Source of the DNA: Bacteroides sp.
GTDB lineage: Bacteria; Bacteroidota; Bacteroidia; Bacteroidales; Bacteroidaceae
Direction of reading: 5' to 3'
Length of the DNA stretch: 64,000 nucleotides
NCBI RefSeq assembly: GCF_028690125.1
Contig: NZ_JAQVBV010000002.1
Coordinates: 124,001 to 188,000, forward strand
Within the stretch, counting starts at the first letter, position 1. The number at the start of each line of letters is the position of its first letter. The notes beneath the pieces were generated by a model. The model did not search any database. It worked only from the letters and a program-made list of their open reading frames with translations, and was not told where the DNA came from. Below, in pieces: positions 24,872 through 34,633 of the stretch. Made by a program: the position numbers and the translations under genes.

Positions 24872-26989
24872 ATGAAACAAAAGAAAATGCTTACACTTAC
24901 TCTTTCACAGTTACAACAAATCTATAATCAGGAGATACCGGAATTGATGCAAATATCAGCTAGGAATTCAACTATTGAGGGTTTCAAAGCTGAGTTATCG
25001 CAGTATTTGGATGCTTGCAAAATAGATGGAGAAATAGCGGAAGAGGCAAGAGAGCAAATTCGACTCTTACTACATTATGATGGACTGAATGTCTACGAAC
25101 TGTCTATGGGACAGGATATGCCAGTACAGACTATTCGGCTGCTTTATCAGTTTCTGACAGAAAAATTAGAGAATGTGGAGATGCCAACGGATTTGTTTAT
25201 TGAATTGTTTCAACTGTTTAAACGGCTGAAGGGAGAAATTGCTCCCGTTCCGTCACCACAACGTATTAAAAATCGAAGTGAACGCTGGGCTACAGGGTTG
25301 GATGAAGAGGTACGCGAGATACGTGCTGAAAATAAAGAACGAATGTTGCATTTACTGATTCAGAAGATAGAAAACCGGAAATCCAAGCCTTCGGTACGGT
25401 TCCATTTTGAAGAAGGAATGAGTTATGAAGAGAAATATAAGCTGGTTAGTGAATGGTGGAATGATTTCCGTTTTCATCTGTCAATGGCGATAAAAAGCCC
25501 AATTGAGTTAAATCGCTTTCTAGGGAATTCACTTTCTTCGGAAACAATGTATTTGCTTTATAAAGCCCGCAAAAAAGGAATGCCTTTCTTTGCAACACCT
25601 TATTATCTTTCACTGCTTAATATTAGCGGAGAAGGATACAATGATGACACGATTCGGAGTTACATTATTTATTCACCACGGTTAGTGCAAACCTATGGAA
25701 ATATTCGGGCCTGGGAAAAGGAGGACACTGTAAAAGCTGGAAAACCGAATGCTGCCGGATGGGTAATACCCGGCCATAATATTCACCGACGTTATCCGGA
25801 AGTAGCAATTCTCATTCCTGATACGATGGGACGTGCGTGCGGGGGACTTTGTGCTTCCTGTCAGCGTATGTACGATTTCCAAAGCGAACGGTTGAACTTT
25901 GAATTTGAAAGTTTAAAACCGAAGGAAAGTTGGGAACATAAATTACGCCGGTTAATGAATTATTTTGAAGAAGATACTCAGTTGAGGGATATTCTTATTA
26001 CCGGAGGAGATGCGCTGATGAGCCAGAATAAGACTTTACGGAATATACTCGAAGCGGTATATCGCATGGCGGTACGTAAACAGAAGGCAAACCTGGAACG
26101 TCCGGACGGAGAAAAATATGCAGAGTTGCAACGGGTACGATTAGGCTCTCGCCTACCGGCTTATTTGCCAATGCGTATCAATGATGAATTGATTGATATC
26201 TTACGTGAATTTAAAGAAAAAGCTTCAGCTATTGGAGTCAAGCAATTTATCATTCAGACTCACTTTCAGACTCCGCTGGAGGTTACGCCGGAAGCAAAAG
26301 AAGCAATCCGAAAAATTATTTCTGCCGGATGGATTATCACAAATCAGTTGGTATATACAGTGGCTGCTTCACGAAGAGGGCACACGGCACGTATTCGTCA
26401 GGTTCTCAATTCGTTAGGAGTGCTATGCTATTATACTTTCTCCGTAAAAGGGTTTAATGAAAACTATGCGGTATTTGCTCCAAACAGTCGTTCGATGCAG
26501 GAACAGCTGGAAGAGAAAATATATGGGCAAATGACTGCGGTACAGGCAGAAGAATTGTATGAACTGTTGGATATTAAAACGGAACAGCCAAAAGAAGATA
26601 CTGCTACTCTAATCAGACGTTTTATGAAAAAACATCATTTACCTTTCCTCGCTACCGACCGTAGCGTTTTGAATTTACCTGCTATCGGCAAGAGTATGAC
26701 TTTCCAGATGGTGGGACTGACTGAAGACGGGAAACGTATTCTTCGCTTCGAACACGACGCAACACGGCTCCATAGTCCGATTATCGGACAAATGGGGAAA
26801 ATCTATATTGTAGAGAATAAATCGCTGGCTGCATACTTGCGGCAATTAGGCAAGATGGGAGAAGATCCGGAAGACTATGCTTCCATCTGGAGTTACACGA
26901 AAGGGGAAACCGAACCTCGTTTTAGTTTGTACGAGTATCCTGACTTCCCCTTTCACACAACAGAAAGAATGAGTAACCTGACGATCTAA
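24872..26989 (+). CDS. KamA-family radical SAM protein (lysine 2,3-aminomutase-like), oversized
   Basis: 705 aa from the ATG at 24872 (MKQKKMLTLT); classical lysine 2,3-aminomutases are near 420 aa. The cluster motif is CGGLCASC (CxxxCxxC), followed by ILITGGDALMSQ, a KamA-type segment. An N-terminal helical extension of about 290 residues precedes the core. The usual PLP-lysine region D-x-P-GGGGK is represented only by LNLPAIGKSM, where the Lys is kept but the glycine run is lost. Mutase activity is therefore possible but unproven. No beta-lysine genes are nearby. The stop overlaps the convergent permease stop. Confidence 0.82.
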   Translation: MKQKKMLTLTLSQLQQIYNQEIPELMQISARNSTIEGFKAELSQYLDACKIDGEIAEEAREQIRLLLHYDGLNVYELSMGQDMPVQTIRLLYQFLTEKLENVEMPTDLFIELFQLFKRLKGEIAPVPSPQRIKNRSERWATGLDEEVREIRAENKERMLHLLIQKIENRKSKPSVRFHFEEGMSYEEKYKLVSEWWNDFRFHLSMAIKSPIELNRFLGNSLSSETMYLLYKARKKGMPFFATPYYLSLLNISGEGYNDDTIRSYIIYSPRLVQTYGNIRAWEKEDTVKAGKPNAAGWVIPGHNIHRRYPEVAILIPDTMGRACGGLCASCQRMYDFQSERLNFEFESLKPKESWEHKLRRLMNYFEEDTQLRDILITGGDALMSQNKTLRNILEAVYRMAVRKQKANLERPDGEKYAELQRVRLGSRLPAYLPMRINDELIDILREFKEKASAIGVKQFIIQTHFQTPLEVTPEAKEAIRKIISAGWIITNQLVYTVAASRRGHTARIRQVLNSLGVLCYYTFSVKGFNENYAVFAPNSRSMQEQLEEKIYGQMTAVQAEELYELLDIKTEQPKEDTATLIRRFMKKHHLPFLATDRSVLNLPAIGKSMTFQMVGLTEDGKRILRFEHDATRLHSPIIGQMGKIYIVENKSLAAYLRQLGKMGEDPEDYASIWSYTKGETEPRFSLYEYPDFPFHTTERMSNLTI

Positions 26990-28314
26990 TCGCCTTTACC
27001 TTCTTCGTTCACACGTATTATTATATTTGCAATAATTGCGGTCAAACCTCCGGTAGTAATTCCAGAAGAGAAAATGCTTCGGATAGCTTCCGGAGCTTGT
27101 TTTAATACATCCGGCATCAACTCTACACCCAAGCCTAGAGACAGACTTACTGCTAATACCAATGTCTCCTTCCGTCCTATCTCCTGAGAAGAGATAATTC
27201 GGATACCCGCAGCAGCTACTGTGCCAAACATCAATAAAGTTGCTCCTCCCAATACAGGATCGGGCATTAAAGAGAATACAGCTCCTACAATAGGAAATAA
27301 ACCTAAAAGGATAAGCATAACAGCAATATAATAGCCAACATAACGACTGGCAACCCCGGTCAATTGGATAATACCATTATTCTGTGCAAAGATGGAGTTT
27401 GGAAACGAATTGAATACACCTGCCAAAAAAGAGTTAAATCCGTCTGCCATCACACCACCGGAAACACGCTTCAGATATGAATCTCCCTCAATAGAATAAC
27501 CGGAGATCATAGAGTTGGCGGTTACATCTCCCGTTGCTTCAATAGCTGTAATTAAATAAACCAGACCGATAGCAATAAAAGAAGAAACATTGAAATCAAT
27601 ACCATATTTAAAAGGTTGGGGAATATTAAATCCCATCAGCATTTCGGCATTTAAAGAACTCATGTTTACCTTTCCCAATGCAAATGCAAGCCCATAGCCT
27701 AGGCAGAGTCCCAATACAATAGAACTCATACGAAAATATTTGTTTTTACAGCGATTGAAAAACAAAACACTTAATAATACGATTGCAGCGATAGACAAAT
27801 TCTCCCATGTGCCAAATGTTCCATTGTCCATAGCCGCATAACCTCCGCCACAAGATACAATTCCCACCTTTATCAAGCTTAGTCCAATCAACAATACAAC
27901 AATACCTGATACCAGAGGAGTGATAATATTACGTAAATACTTGAACGTACGACTAACAACCATTTCAATTGGAGCTGCTGCCATACAGGAACCGAATATA
28001 AGAGGTAGTCCACCTACCATTCCGGTAGCTATAATAGGTCCGATAAAAGAAAAGCTGGTACCTTGAATACAAAGTAAACCAGCTCCGAAAGGGCCGATAC
28101 GACGGCACTGTATAAAAGTGGAAACACCTGAGGCAAAGAGCGACATAGACACCAGAAAACCGGTCTTTTCAGCATCCAGTTTCAATGCACCGGCTATAAT
28201 AAGAGGAGGAGTAATAATGGCCACAAAAATAGCCAATAAATGTTGCAATGCGGCAAACAGGGCTTCCTTAAAAGGAGGGCGGTCTTCCACGCCATAAATT
28301 AAATCAGTTTTCAT
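26986..28314 (-). CDS. Uracil/xanthine permease (NCS2 family)
   Basis: 442 aa with about 14 membrane segments. NCS2 features are visible: FIQCRRIGPFGAGLLCIQGTS-type region, the AIEATGDVTANS motif (transport-site Glu) and NSIFAQNNGIIQLTGVASR. Members take up uracil, xanthine or urate with H+ or Na+. The DUF5020 gene lies 80 bases upstream on the same strand, so an outer-membrane channel and an inner-membrane permease may form one nucleobase or nucleoside uptake route. Substrate choice cannot be read from sequence alone. Confidence 0.92.
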   Translation of the reverse strand: MKTDLIYGVEDRPPFKEALFAALQHLLAIFVAIITPPLIIAGALKLDAEKTGFLVSMSLFASGVSTFIQCRRIGPFGAGLLCIQGTSFSFIGPIIATGMVGGLPLIFGSCMAAAPIEMVVSRTFKYLRNIITPLVSGIVVLLIGLSLIKVGIVSCGGGYAAMDNGTFGTWENLSIAAIVLLSVLFFNRCKNKYFRMSSIVLGLCLGYGLAFALGKVNMSSLNAEMLMGFNIPQPFKYGIDFNVSSFIAIGLVYLITAIEATGDVTANSMISGYSIEGDSYLKRVSGGVMADGFNSFLAGVFNSFPNSIFAQNNGIIQLTGVASRYVGYYIAVMLILLGLFPIVGAVFSLMPDPVLGGATLLMFGTVAAAGIRIISSQEIGRKETLVLAVSLSLGLGVELMPDVLKQAPEAIRSIFSSGITTGGLTAIIANIIIRVNEEGKGD

Positions 28315-28394
28315 CCGATGGTTTATTCAATAATTCATATTAGTTTTACACATTAAGATAAGCTGTTGAATTACTTTAAAAAACAGTTCAACAC

Positions 28395-29102
28395 TTAGTT
28401 TAATGTCCATTTCAAAGCAAGAGTCGGAATTGCATAAAAGCCGTCTCTTCCTCCAAAGTTATTACTTAGTTCTACCTCGGAACCAACACTTAAATTAAAA
28501 TTCTTATTCACACCTTTAATGCGATTCAGATTTACCCAAAACTGAGGTTCTGTGAGAAAGATCGTTTTTCCATAATTTGTCTCTTCACGCCACCAGTCGG
28601 CAAAGCCCGAGAATGTAAGCAGATCATGGCAGAAATTAATATACCAGGTACCTGTCAATTGGAAGTTATTGGGTGAATGATGTTTTTGGATATACTTGTA
28701 CATGGCGGTCAATGTGAAGCCTTTTGAGAAAGAAGCATTATTATATGTATAGGTAGGTCCTGCCAGATAAGCATTGTTATAAGAATAGCCTTTTGCCAAA
28801 CCACCATTATACTCAATATGCGCAGAAAATGGTCCTTTCCAGAATTTCAACTCACGCGCAATTTCCCAATAAGCGGAAGCAACCCCCGAAGAGACATAAT
28901 CCATATCCACAAAGAAATAAGTGCTCCCCCAACTATCCGGATGAAATTTCTCGACAGTGGAAGTGAACAAAGGACGCTCTTTCAAATCTTTGTCGTACAA
29001 CGACCGACCGAAATCATAATGTAACTGAATGTTTTGCGCTTTCAACTCCGGCACTGCGAAAAGAAGCATACACAGGAAGAGAGCAGAAATGATCTGTTTC
29101 AT
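28395..29102 (-). CDS. DUF5020 outer-membrane protein (Tsx-like barrel)
   Basis: 235 aa with a signal peptide (MKQIISALFLCMLLFAVPELKA), then alternating aromatic/hydrophobic strands typical of a small beta-barrel (IQLHYDFGRSLYD, TYFFVDMDYV, FYAIPTLALKWTLN). DUF5020 is related to Tsx-type nucleoside channels. Its position directly upstream of an NCS2 permease supports a nucleobase/nucleoside uptake role (inference). It has its own TATTTTTG box (29127-29134), so it need not depend on the SusCD transcript upstream. Confidence 0.85.
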   Translation of the reverse strand: MKQIISALFLCMLLFAVPELKAQNIQLHYDFGRSLYDKDLKERPLFTSTVEKFHPDSWGSTYFFVDMDYVSSGVASAYWEIARELKFWKGPFSAHIEYNGGLAKGYSYNNAYLAGPTYTYNNASFSKGFTLTAMYKYIQKHHSPNNFQLTGTWYINFCHDLLTFSGFADWWREETNYGKTIFLTEPQFWVNLNRIKGVNKNFNLSVGSEVELSNNFGGRDGFYAIPTLALKWTLN

Positions 29103-29126
29103 AATAAATGTGTTTTAATGAAGGTG

Positions 29127-29134
29127 CAAAAATA
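29127..29134 (-). promoter_or_regulatory. -7 box TATTTTTG for the DUF5020-permease unit
   Basis: Minus-strand TAnnTTTG match 24 bases upstream of the ATG, separating this unit from the SusCD genes. Confidence 0.5.
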
Positions 29135-29174
29135 GTTAAATCAACACACATATACACATTACTATCACTGATTT

Positions 29175-30764
29175 TTATTCCAAGTTATTATTTCCTGTAT
29201 CCCACCAAAGTCTTGACCCCGCATTATCATCTGCTCCCAGAGCTTTTACAAGAGCAAAATACTGCTCCCAATTTTCCGTCTGCAATGTACCGGGAAAGTT
29301 AAGTCTGCGTATCATAATTTCTGTATCAACACATCCATTTTTGCTATGGTTGAAGCGTACCGGAAATAAGCGGGGATATCCTGTCCGCCTCTGTTCTGCC
29401 CATGCTTCACAACCTTCGGGGAACATAGCGATCCATTTCTGAGTAATAATCTTCTCCAGTTTTGTTTCTTTATCATCCTGTGGATTCCATTGGGGTGATA
29501 CTTTACAGCGAGCTTTTATATCATTATCACTATCAAAAGCATCCACAAAGTCAGAAGCCTTCCTTTCAATGGTTAAATAGTCACCCATTTGATAAATTCC
29601 ATATTGCCGGAAAGAATTTTCTACTCCATTATGATAACAAGTTTCTTCATCTTCCAATGTCCATCCGCGTAAAGCAGCCTCAGCACGCAGAAACCAAACT
29701 TCCGAAGAAGTCATCAAGGGAGCATCTGTACTTTGATTCCATGACAATTTTGATAATCCGGAATAACGACTATGTGCAAAACATGTCCCTTGACGGATTC
29801 CACGAAATTTCCCTTTATTTTTCTCATCTGTACAAGGTTCAAAATAAATTTCAAGCCTGGGATCATCATAACCTTTCAGAATCGATTCCATAGCAGCCCC
29901 CATATAAGCTTCATTCCATACACGATTAATCTCTCCTAATGGGTTAGTATAGCCGGATTTAGTAGAAACTGCCACTTTCTCGGCATCTGCCTCAAAAACT
30001 CCATACACATTCTCCAAACCCTTCAGAAACTCGGAACGGGCTTTACCGGGATCAACAGCAGCAAGACGCATGGCTAGACGCATCCGTAAAGAATTGGCAA
30101 ATTTAATCCACGATGTATACTTTCCGTCCATCAAAATATCAAAACGAGTAAATTCAACTGACTCCGGTTTTTCCTCTATATAATTGGTAAGGGCGCAAAC
30201 AGCAGAGTCGAGTTCATTAAAAAACTCATAGTACACGTCCTTCTGCGTATCAGGCCGATAATGGCTTTGTGCATCAGCAAAGTGTTTGTAAATAATAGGA
30301 CCATAATAATCAGTCACACGATGCATTACTTCCACTTTTAGTATTTTCGTAATTCCGAACAAAGCGGAATGTACATTTCTAGTTGCATTTTCCGATTGAT
30401 AAATTTGAGGAAAAATATAAGAGTATGTCTGTGTCCACATAGCACTATTCCATCCATCCTGTAAATTATAATCAGAGTTATGAGAGCCACCGTTCAATGG
30501 TTTAGCATCGTGCATATATCCACAAAACATATCCGCATTCAGATTCTGTGTCAATTGGAATGGCCAGTTCTTTCCTTTTCCATAATCATAATTAAAATAA
30601 ATACCTTGCTGGATGATCCCTAACCGAATTCCATAGCCATTATCATCAATAATCAAATCTTCATCTGTAATGCCGGAAAGGTCTGTATTGAAATCACGAA
30701 ACTTTCCGGTACATGCAACAAATAATAGCAGCATTCCTAGCAAGCATATGTATAGGTACTTCAT
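29175..30764 (-). CDS. SusD/RagB-family outer-membrane lipoprotein (SusD-like_2 type)
   Basis: 529 aa with a lipoprotein signal (LLFVACTG; lipid attachment Cys about residue 18). It has the SusD-like_2 pattern: YFNYDYGKGKNWPFQLTQNL, WIKFANSLRMRLAMRLAAVD, EVWFLRAEAALRGW and a C-terminal QKWIAMFPEGCEAWAEQRRTG. Such proteins cap the SusC barrel and capture ligand at the cell surface. It is translated 20 bases after the SusC gene. No glycan-degrading enzymes are adjacent, so the ligand may not be a polysaccharide. Confidence 0.93.
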   Translation of the reverse strand: MKYLYICLLGMLLLFVACTGKFRDFNTDLSGITDEDLIIDDNGYGIRLGIIQQGIYFNYDYGKGKNWPFQLTQNLNADMFCGYMHDAKPLNGGSHNSDYNLQDGWNSAMWTQTYSYIFPQIYQSENATRNVHSALFGITKILKVEVMHRVTDYYGPIIYKHFADAQSHYRPDTQKDVYYEFFNELDSAVCALTNYIEEKPESVEFTRFDILMDGKYTSWIKFANSLRMRLAMRLAAVDPGKARSEFLKGLENVYGVFEADAEKVAVSTKSGYTNPLGEINRVWNEAYMGAAMESILKGYDDPRLEIYFEPCTDEKNKGKFRGIRQGTCFAHSRYSGLSKLSWNQSTDAPLMTSSEVWFLRAEAALRGWTLEDEETCYHNGVENSFRQYGIYQMGDYLTIERKASDFVDAFDSDNDIKARCKVSPQWNPQDDKETKLEKIITQKWIAMFPEGCEAWAEQRRTGYPRLFPVRFNHSKNGCVDTEIMIRRLNFPGTLQTENWEQYFALVKALGADDNAGSRLWWDTGNNNLE

Positions 30765-30784
30765 CGCTATCTCCTTTCTTGCTT

Positions 30785-33700
30785 TTAAAACTCACATTTC
30801 ACAGTAAAACCCAGACTACGTGTAGTAGGCATACCAAACACTTCTATACCCTGATTGTCATTACCTGTAGATAACACTAAATCAGGATCGAATGGAGCCT
30901 TCTTATATAAAAAGCAAAGGTTACGTGCTACAAAAGATAATTGTAGATTCTTCAGGACTTTAGCTTTCTGTATCCATTGCTTTGGAAAATCATAACTTAA
31001 CGAAACTTCCCGCAAGCGAAGATTGGTAGCATCATACATATAATATTCCGTTACTCCGGCACGCCCTCCTACTACATTCTTATAGAAACCTTTTACATCA
31101 TCTATACGGTTTCCTTCGAGTGTTACATATCCTCTGTCACGTGCCTGAGCCGTAACCTCCGAAACGCCATAAAGATCCATTTCCGCCTGAGTCTGTGAAA
31201 GGACTTCGCCGCCATAACGCCAATCCAATAAAAAGTAAAGACTAAATCCTTTATAAGAAAAAGTATGATTCCATCCCATCATGAAGACCGGATTGGCATT
31301 TCCTACTTTTACCGTATTACCATCTCCTTCTACCTGAGGAAGCCCTTTATAATCCCCTTTTGTTTCATAAAGAATATTTCCTTCAGCATCGCGCACAAAC
31401 GCTTTCCCATAAATATCACCAATAGAACCACCTTTCACGAGTTTCATTGCATAACTGGATGAGAAACTGGTAGGTCCATAAGCAAACTCCTTCAATTGTT
31501 GATGCAGTTCAAGAATTTTATTCTTATTGGAAGAAAAGTTAAGGGAGGTTTTCCAAACAAAATCTGAAGTTAATACTGGAGTAGCATCTACCGTTGCTTC
31601 CCACCCCCGGTTCTGGATATCTCCGGCATTGACATATCGATAAGCATACTTATCTCCTGCCAAAGCGGGAAGCTTGAAGAACTGGTTATGAGTATTTGTA
31701 CGATAATAGGTAAAGTTGAATCCTAAACGTTGTTTTAAGAATTTCCATTCTGTACCAATTTCCGTTGATCGGGTCATTTCCGGTTCCATCTCTTCAAAAG
31801 GAGCAGCATCATTTGCTTGCATATCTCCCCCCGCCGTGAGGTGTGATACGGAATTTGTGATAAACAAAGGAATATCGTTACCTACTTTACTCAATGTTCC
31901 ACGTATTTTTGCGAATGTAACCCATTCGGGCAACTTAATCCATTTATCAACCAAAAAGGAAATACCAACCGAAGGATAAAAAAATCCGGTTTTCTCGTGC
32001 CTCGTATAAGCAAGGGTAGACGACCAATCATTACGGGCAGTAAGATCCAGGAAAATTCTTTCACGATATCCCAATTGTGCTGTACCAAACAGAGATTGCA
32101 GCTGGCGTCGGGCATCTATTTTCTGATCAATACTAGCTGATCCGTTCATGATAATATTTGCAAGGTTAAACACATTGGCATACTTTAATGAAGCATTCTT
32201 AGAATCGTAGCGAGTGGAATTCACGTTTTTATCATTGATACTTCCGCCAATAGCTACATCCATTGCAAAATCATTCCACTTCTTTTTTCCCATTAGCATG
32301 ATATCACCATAAAACAATGTTTCCTGATAATCCATTTCTATATATCGTCCGTTAGCTCCACATAAAGCAGGAGCAGTGGAAGCATAAAACTTCTGGCGTA
32401 ACTTATCTGCGAGATAATCTACATTGCCACGTGCCTGAATTGTCATCCAGTCATTCACTTTCAAGTGAGCTGCAAGAGAGATAATGCTTCGCATACGTAT
32501 ATCTTTACTCTGAATACGGTTCACCACCCAATAAGGATTCTGTTCAAAGTCCTCGGTAAAAGTGTGCCAGTTTTGTGTGTTCATTTTTCGGTCTCCATCA
32601 TATACTTCAAAGTGGTCTTTATAATAAGAAAGATCCTCTCCTCTGGGAAAACGATATAGCCCCACTAATGGATTCATGTAGAAACCTCCCGAAACAGGCT
32701 TATTATTGACAATCTGTCTCATAGCATTCAAATTACCGTCTAGTTTCAAACGTTTATTGAACATGACAGCAGTCTCTCGCAGATTGATATTGTGTTTTAT
32801 CAATTTGTTTTTATCAATAATACCACGTCCGGTCGTATTGGCATAAGAGAAATAAGTCTGCAGTTTTTCATTTCCATAATTAACTGACACGGAAGTTATT
32901 GAAGTAACTCCAGTACGGAAAAAGTCATTCTGATTATCCGATACACTAAGATTGAAACGATCTCCCCAGCTATCTACCACATCACTTACTCCATATCGGT
33001 TTTGCATCTCAGGGAGAGTAAATGCTTTTTCAAAAGTCAAACCGGTAGAGAAATTAATATTCTTCTGTCCTTCGGAATTGCCTTTCTTTGTAGTAATAAG
33101 AATGACACCATTAGCGGCCTGACTACCATATAAAGCAGCTGCAGGAGCTCCTTTTAAGATACTAATACTTTCAATATCCTCCGGATTCAAATTGGAGATA
33201 CCGTCACCACCATCACGATTTCCGGCATTTGCCGTACCACCAATGGCCGAATAGGCTTGTTCCGAACTTTCATTCAGCATTGGCACCCCATCTATCACAT
33301 AAAGAGGTTGGTTATCACTGGATACAGAGCGAGTCCCTCGAATACTTACTTTGGCAGAACCTCCCACACCGGAAGAATTTTTATTGATCTGCACTCCCGC
33401 TGCCTTTCCAGCTAAAGCTGTGATCATATTCACCTCTTTCACACGGTTCAATTCTTTTCCACTTATCCTCTGTACAGCATAAGCCAAAGAAGATTCATTC
33501 TTCTCAAGTCCTAACGCAGTTATAATGATATTGTCGAGCATAAGGGCATCTTCAGAAAGAATTACTTCTAACATTTTTTTACCAGCCACGCTAATATCTG
33601 TAGTTTTGTAACCGACAAAAGAAACTTGCAGAATAGCACTATCCGGAACTGTTAAAACAAAATTTCCTTTTGCATCAGTCACTGTACCTTTCGTACCACC

Positions 33701-33895
33701 CTTTTCTCGTATTGTAGCACCGATAAGTGGCGTTCCATGGGGATCGACAATGCGTCCCTTCACTAGGGAATCAGTGGAGGAAACTTCTATTATCTCATTA
33801 TATTCCAGTCGCTTTGAAGCATAACTTTTTTCACTAAAGAAAAAGAACAGAATTATAATAGACACACTTACAATTATTCTTATTTTCAATAACAT
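30785..33895 (-). CDS. SusC/RagA TonB-dependent outer-membrane transporter
   Basis: 1036 aa from the ATG at 33895 (MLLKIRIIV). Signal peptide, then the CarboxypepD_reg-like domain (VKGRIVDPHGTPLIGATI and VSFVGYKTTDISVAG), the plug (LQNP-like SIRGTRSVSSDNQPLYVIDGV) and a 22-strand barrel to SLGFTVKCEF. It imports ligand with TonB energy together with the SusD-like lipoprotein. The longer frame upstream includes the -7 box TATTTTTG (33924-33931) and is rejected; MLEFFIK (33916) remains a second possibility but would leave almost no leader. No sigma/anti-sigma pair precedes it. Confidence 0.93.
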   Translation of the reverse strand: MLLKIRIIVSVSIIILFFFFSEKSYASKRLEYNEIIEVSSTDSLVKGRIVDPHGTPLIGATIREKGGTKGTVTDAKGNFVLTVPDSAILQVSFVGYKTTDISVAGKKMLEVILSEDALMLDNIIITALGLEKNESSLAYAVQRISGKELNRVKEVNMITALAGKAAGVQINKNSSGVGGSAKVSIRGTRSVSSDNQPLYVIDGVPMLNESSEQAYSAIGGTANAGNRDGGDGISNLNPEDIESISILKGAPAAALYGSQAANGVILITTKKGNSEGQKNINFSTGLTFEKAFTLPEMQNRYGVSDVVDSWGDRFNLSVSDNQNDFFRTGVTSITSVSVNYGNEKLQTYFSYANTTGRGIIDKNKLIKHNINLRETAVMFNKRLKLDGNLNAMRQIVNNKPVSGGFYMNPLVGLYRFPRGEDLSYYKDHFEVYDGDRKMNTQNWHTFTEDFEQNPYWVVNRIQSKDIRMRSIISLAAHLKVNDWMTIQARGNVDYLADKLRQKFYASTAPALCGANGRYIEMDYQETLFYGDIMLMGKKKWNDFAMDVAIGGSINDKNVNSTRYDSKNASLKYANVFNLANIIMNGSASIDQKIDARRQLQSLFGTAQLGYRERIFLDLTARNDWSSTLAYTRHEKTGFFYPSVGISFLVDKWIKLPEWVTFAKIRGTLSKVGNDIPLFITNSVSHLTAGGDMQANDAAPFEEMEPEMTRSTEIGTEWKFLKQRLGFNFTYYRTNTHNQFFKLPALAGDKYAYRYVNAGDIQNRGWEATVDATPVLTSDFVWKTSLNFSSNKNKILELHQQLKEFAYGPTSFSSSYAMKLVKGGSIGDIYGKAFVRDAEGNILYETKGDYKGLPQVEGDGNTVKVGNANPVFMMGWNHTFSYKGFSLYFLLDWRYGGEVLSQTQAEMDLYGVSEVTAQARDRGYVTLEGNRIDDVKGFYKNVVGGRAGVTEYYMYDATNLRLREVSLSYDFPKQWIQKAKVLKNLQLSFVARNLCFLYKKAPFDPDLVLSTGNDNQGIEVFGMPTTRSLGFTVKCEF

Positions 33896-33923
33896 CTTAA
33901 TGAAGAATTCAAGCATTGACGGA

Positions 33924-33931
33924 CAAAAATA
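33924..33931 (-). promoter_or_regulatory. -7 box TATTTTTG for the susC-susD operon
   Basis: Minus-strand TAnnTTTG match; 28 bases before the preferred start at 33895 and only 7 before the alternative at 33916. Confidence 0.5.
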
Positions 33932-33992
33932 ACTAAATATTTTCAAAAGAATATTTTTTCACGTCCTTTTTGATATAAAAGAACAATATCAT

Positions 33993-34000
33993 TATTTTTG
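33993..34000 (+). promoter_or_regulatory. -7 box TATTTTTG for the UDG-like gene
   Basis: Plus-strand TAnnTTTG match 18 bases before the ATG at 34019. It is divergent from the susC promoter. Confidence 0.5.
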
Positions 34001-34018
34001 TAAAAAATTAAAAGAGCA

Positions 34019-34603
34019 ATGGAAATAGAAGTTGAAATACATCCATTAAAGCCTTTTCTCCCGTCAAACGCAAAATTGCTGATGCTGGGTAGCTTTCCGC
34101 CACAAAGAAAACGCTGGTCTATGGATTTTTATTACCCAAACCTGAACAATGATATGTGGCGTATTGTTGGATTTTTGTTCTTCAATAACAAAGATTACTT
34201 TCTGAATGAGACAAAAAAAGCATTTTGCCGTGACCGTATTATTGATTTCCTGAATGAGAAAGGAATTGCTTTGTTCGATACAGCCTCATCCATCAAACGA
34301 TTGCAGGACAATGCTTCGGACAAATTTCTGGAAGTAGTGCAACCTACGGATATCGCAGCATTGCTGCGACAAATTCCTATATGTAAGGCAATAGTCACTA
34401 CCGGACAGAAAGCGACCGATACTCTGCGGCAACAATTGGAAGTAGAAGAGCCGAAAGTCGGCGATTTCTCCGAATTTATCTTTGAAGGACGGGCTATGAG
34501 GTTATATCGGATGCCTTCTTCTTCACGTGCTTATCCGTTGGCACTAGATAAAAAAGCAACTGCTTACCGGATTATGTATCAGGATTTGGGAATGTTGATT
34601 TAA
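34019..34603 (+). CDS. Uracil-DNA-glycosylase-superfamily protein
   Basis: 194 aa. The N-terminal AKLLMLGSFPPQRKRW matches motif 1 of the UDG superfamily (G-x-x-P), with NDMWRIVGFLF following. Motif 2, usually H-P-S, is represented by MPSSSRAYPLALDKKA, lacking the His. It resembles the small MUG/hypoxanthine-glycosylase-like group. It probably removes deaminated bases from DNA, but the altered motif leaves activity uncertain. Downstream at 34634 is an ArsC/Spx-like gene on the same strand, 30 bases away. Confidence 0.8.
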   Translation: MEIEVEIHPLKPFLPSNAKLLMLGSFPPQRKRWSMDFYYPNLNNDMWRIVGFLFFNNKDYFLNETKKAFCRDRIIDFLNEKGIALFDTASSIKRLQDNASDKFLEVVQPTDIAALLRQIPICKAIVTTGQKATDTLRQQLEVEEPKVGDFSEFIFEGRAMRLYRMPSSSRAYPLALDKKATAYRIMYQDLGMLI

Positions 34604-34633
34604 ATAATTTAATTTCTAAAAAATATATTGAGT

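Noticed and set aside
26986..33895. Polysaccharide utilisation locus
   Set aside because: No glycoside hydrolase, lyase or hybrid two-component regulator flanks the SusCD pair.
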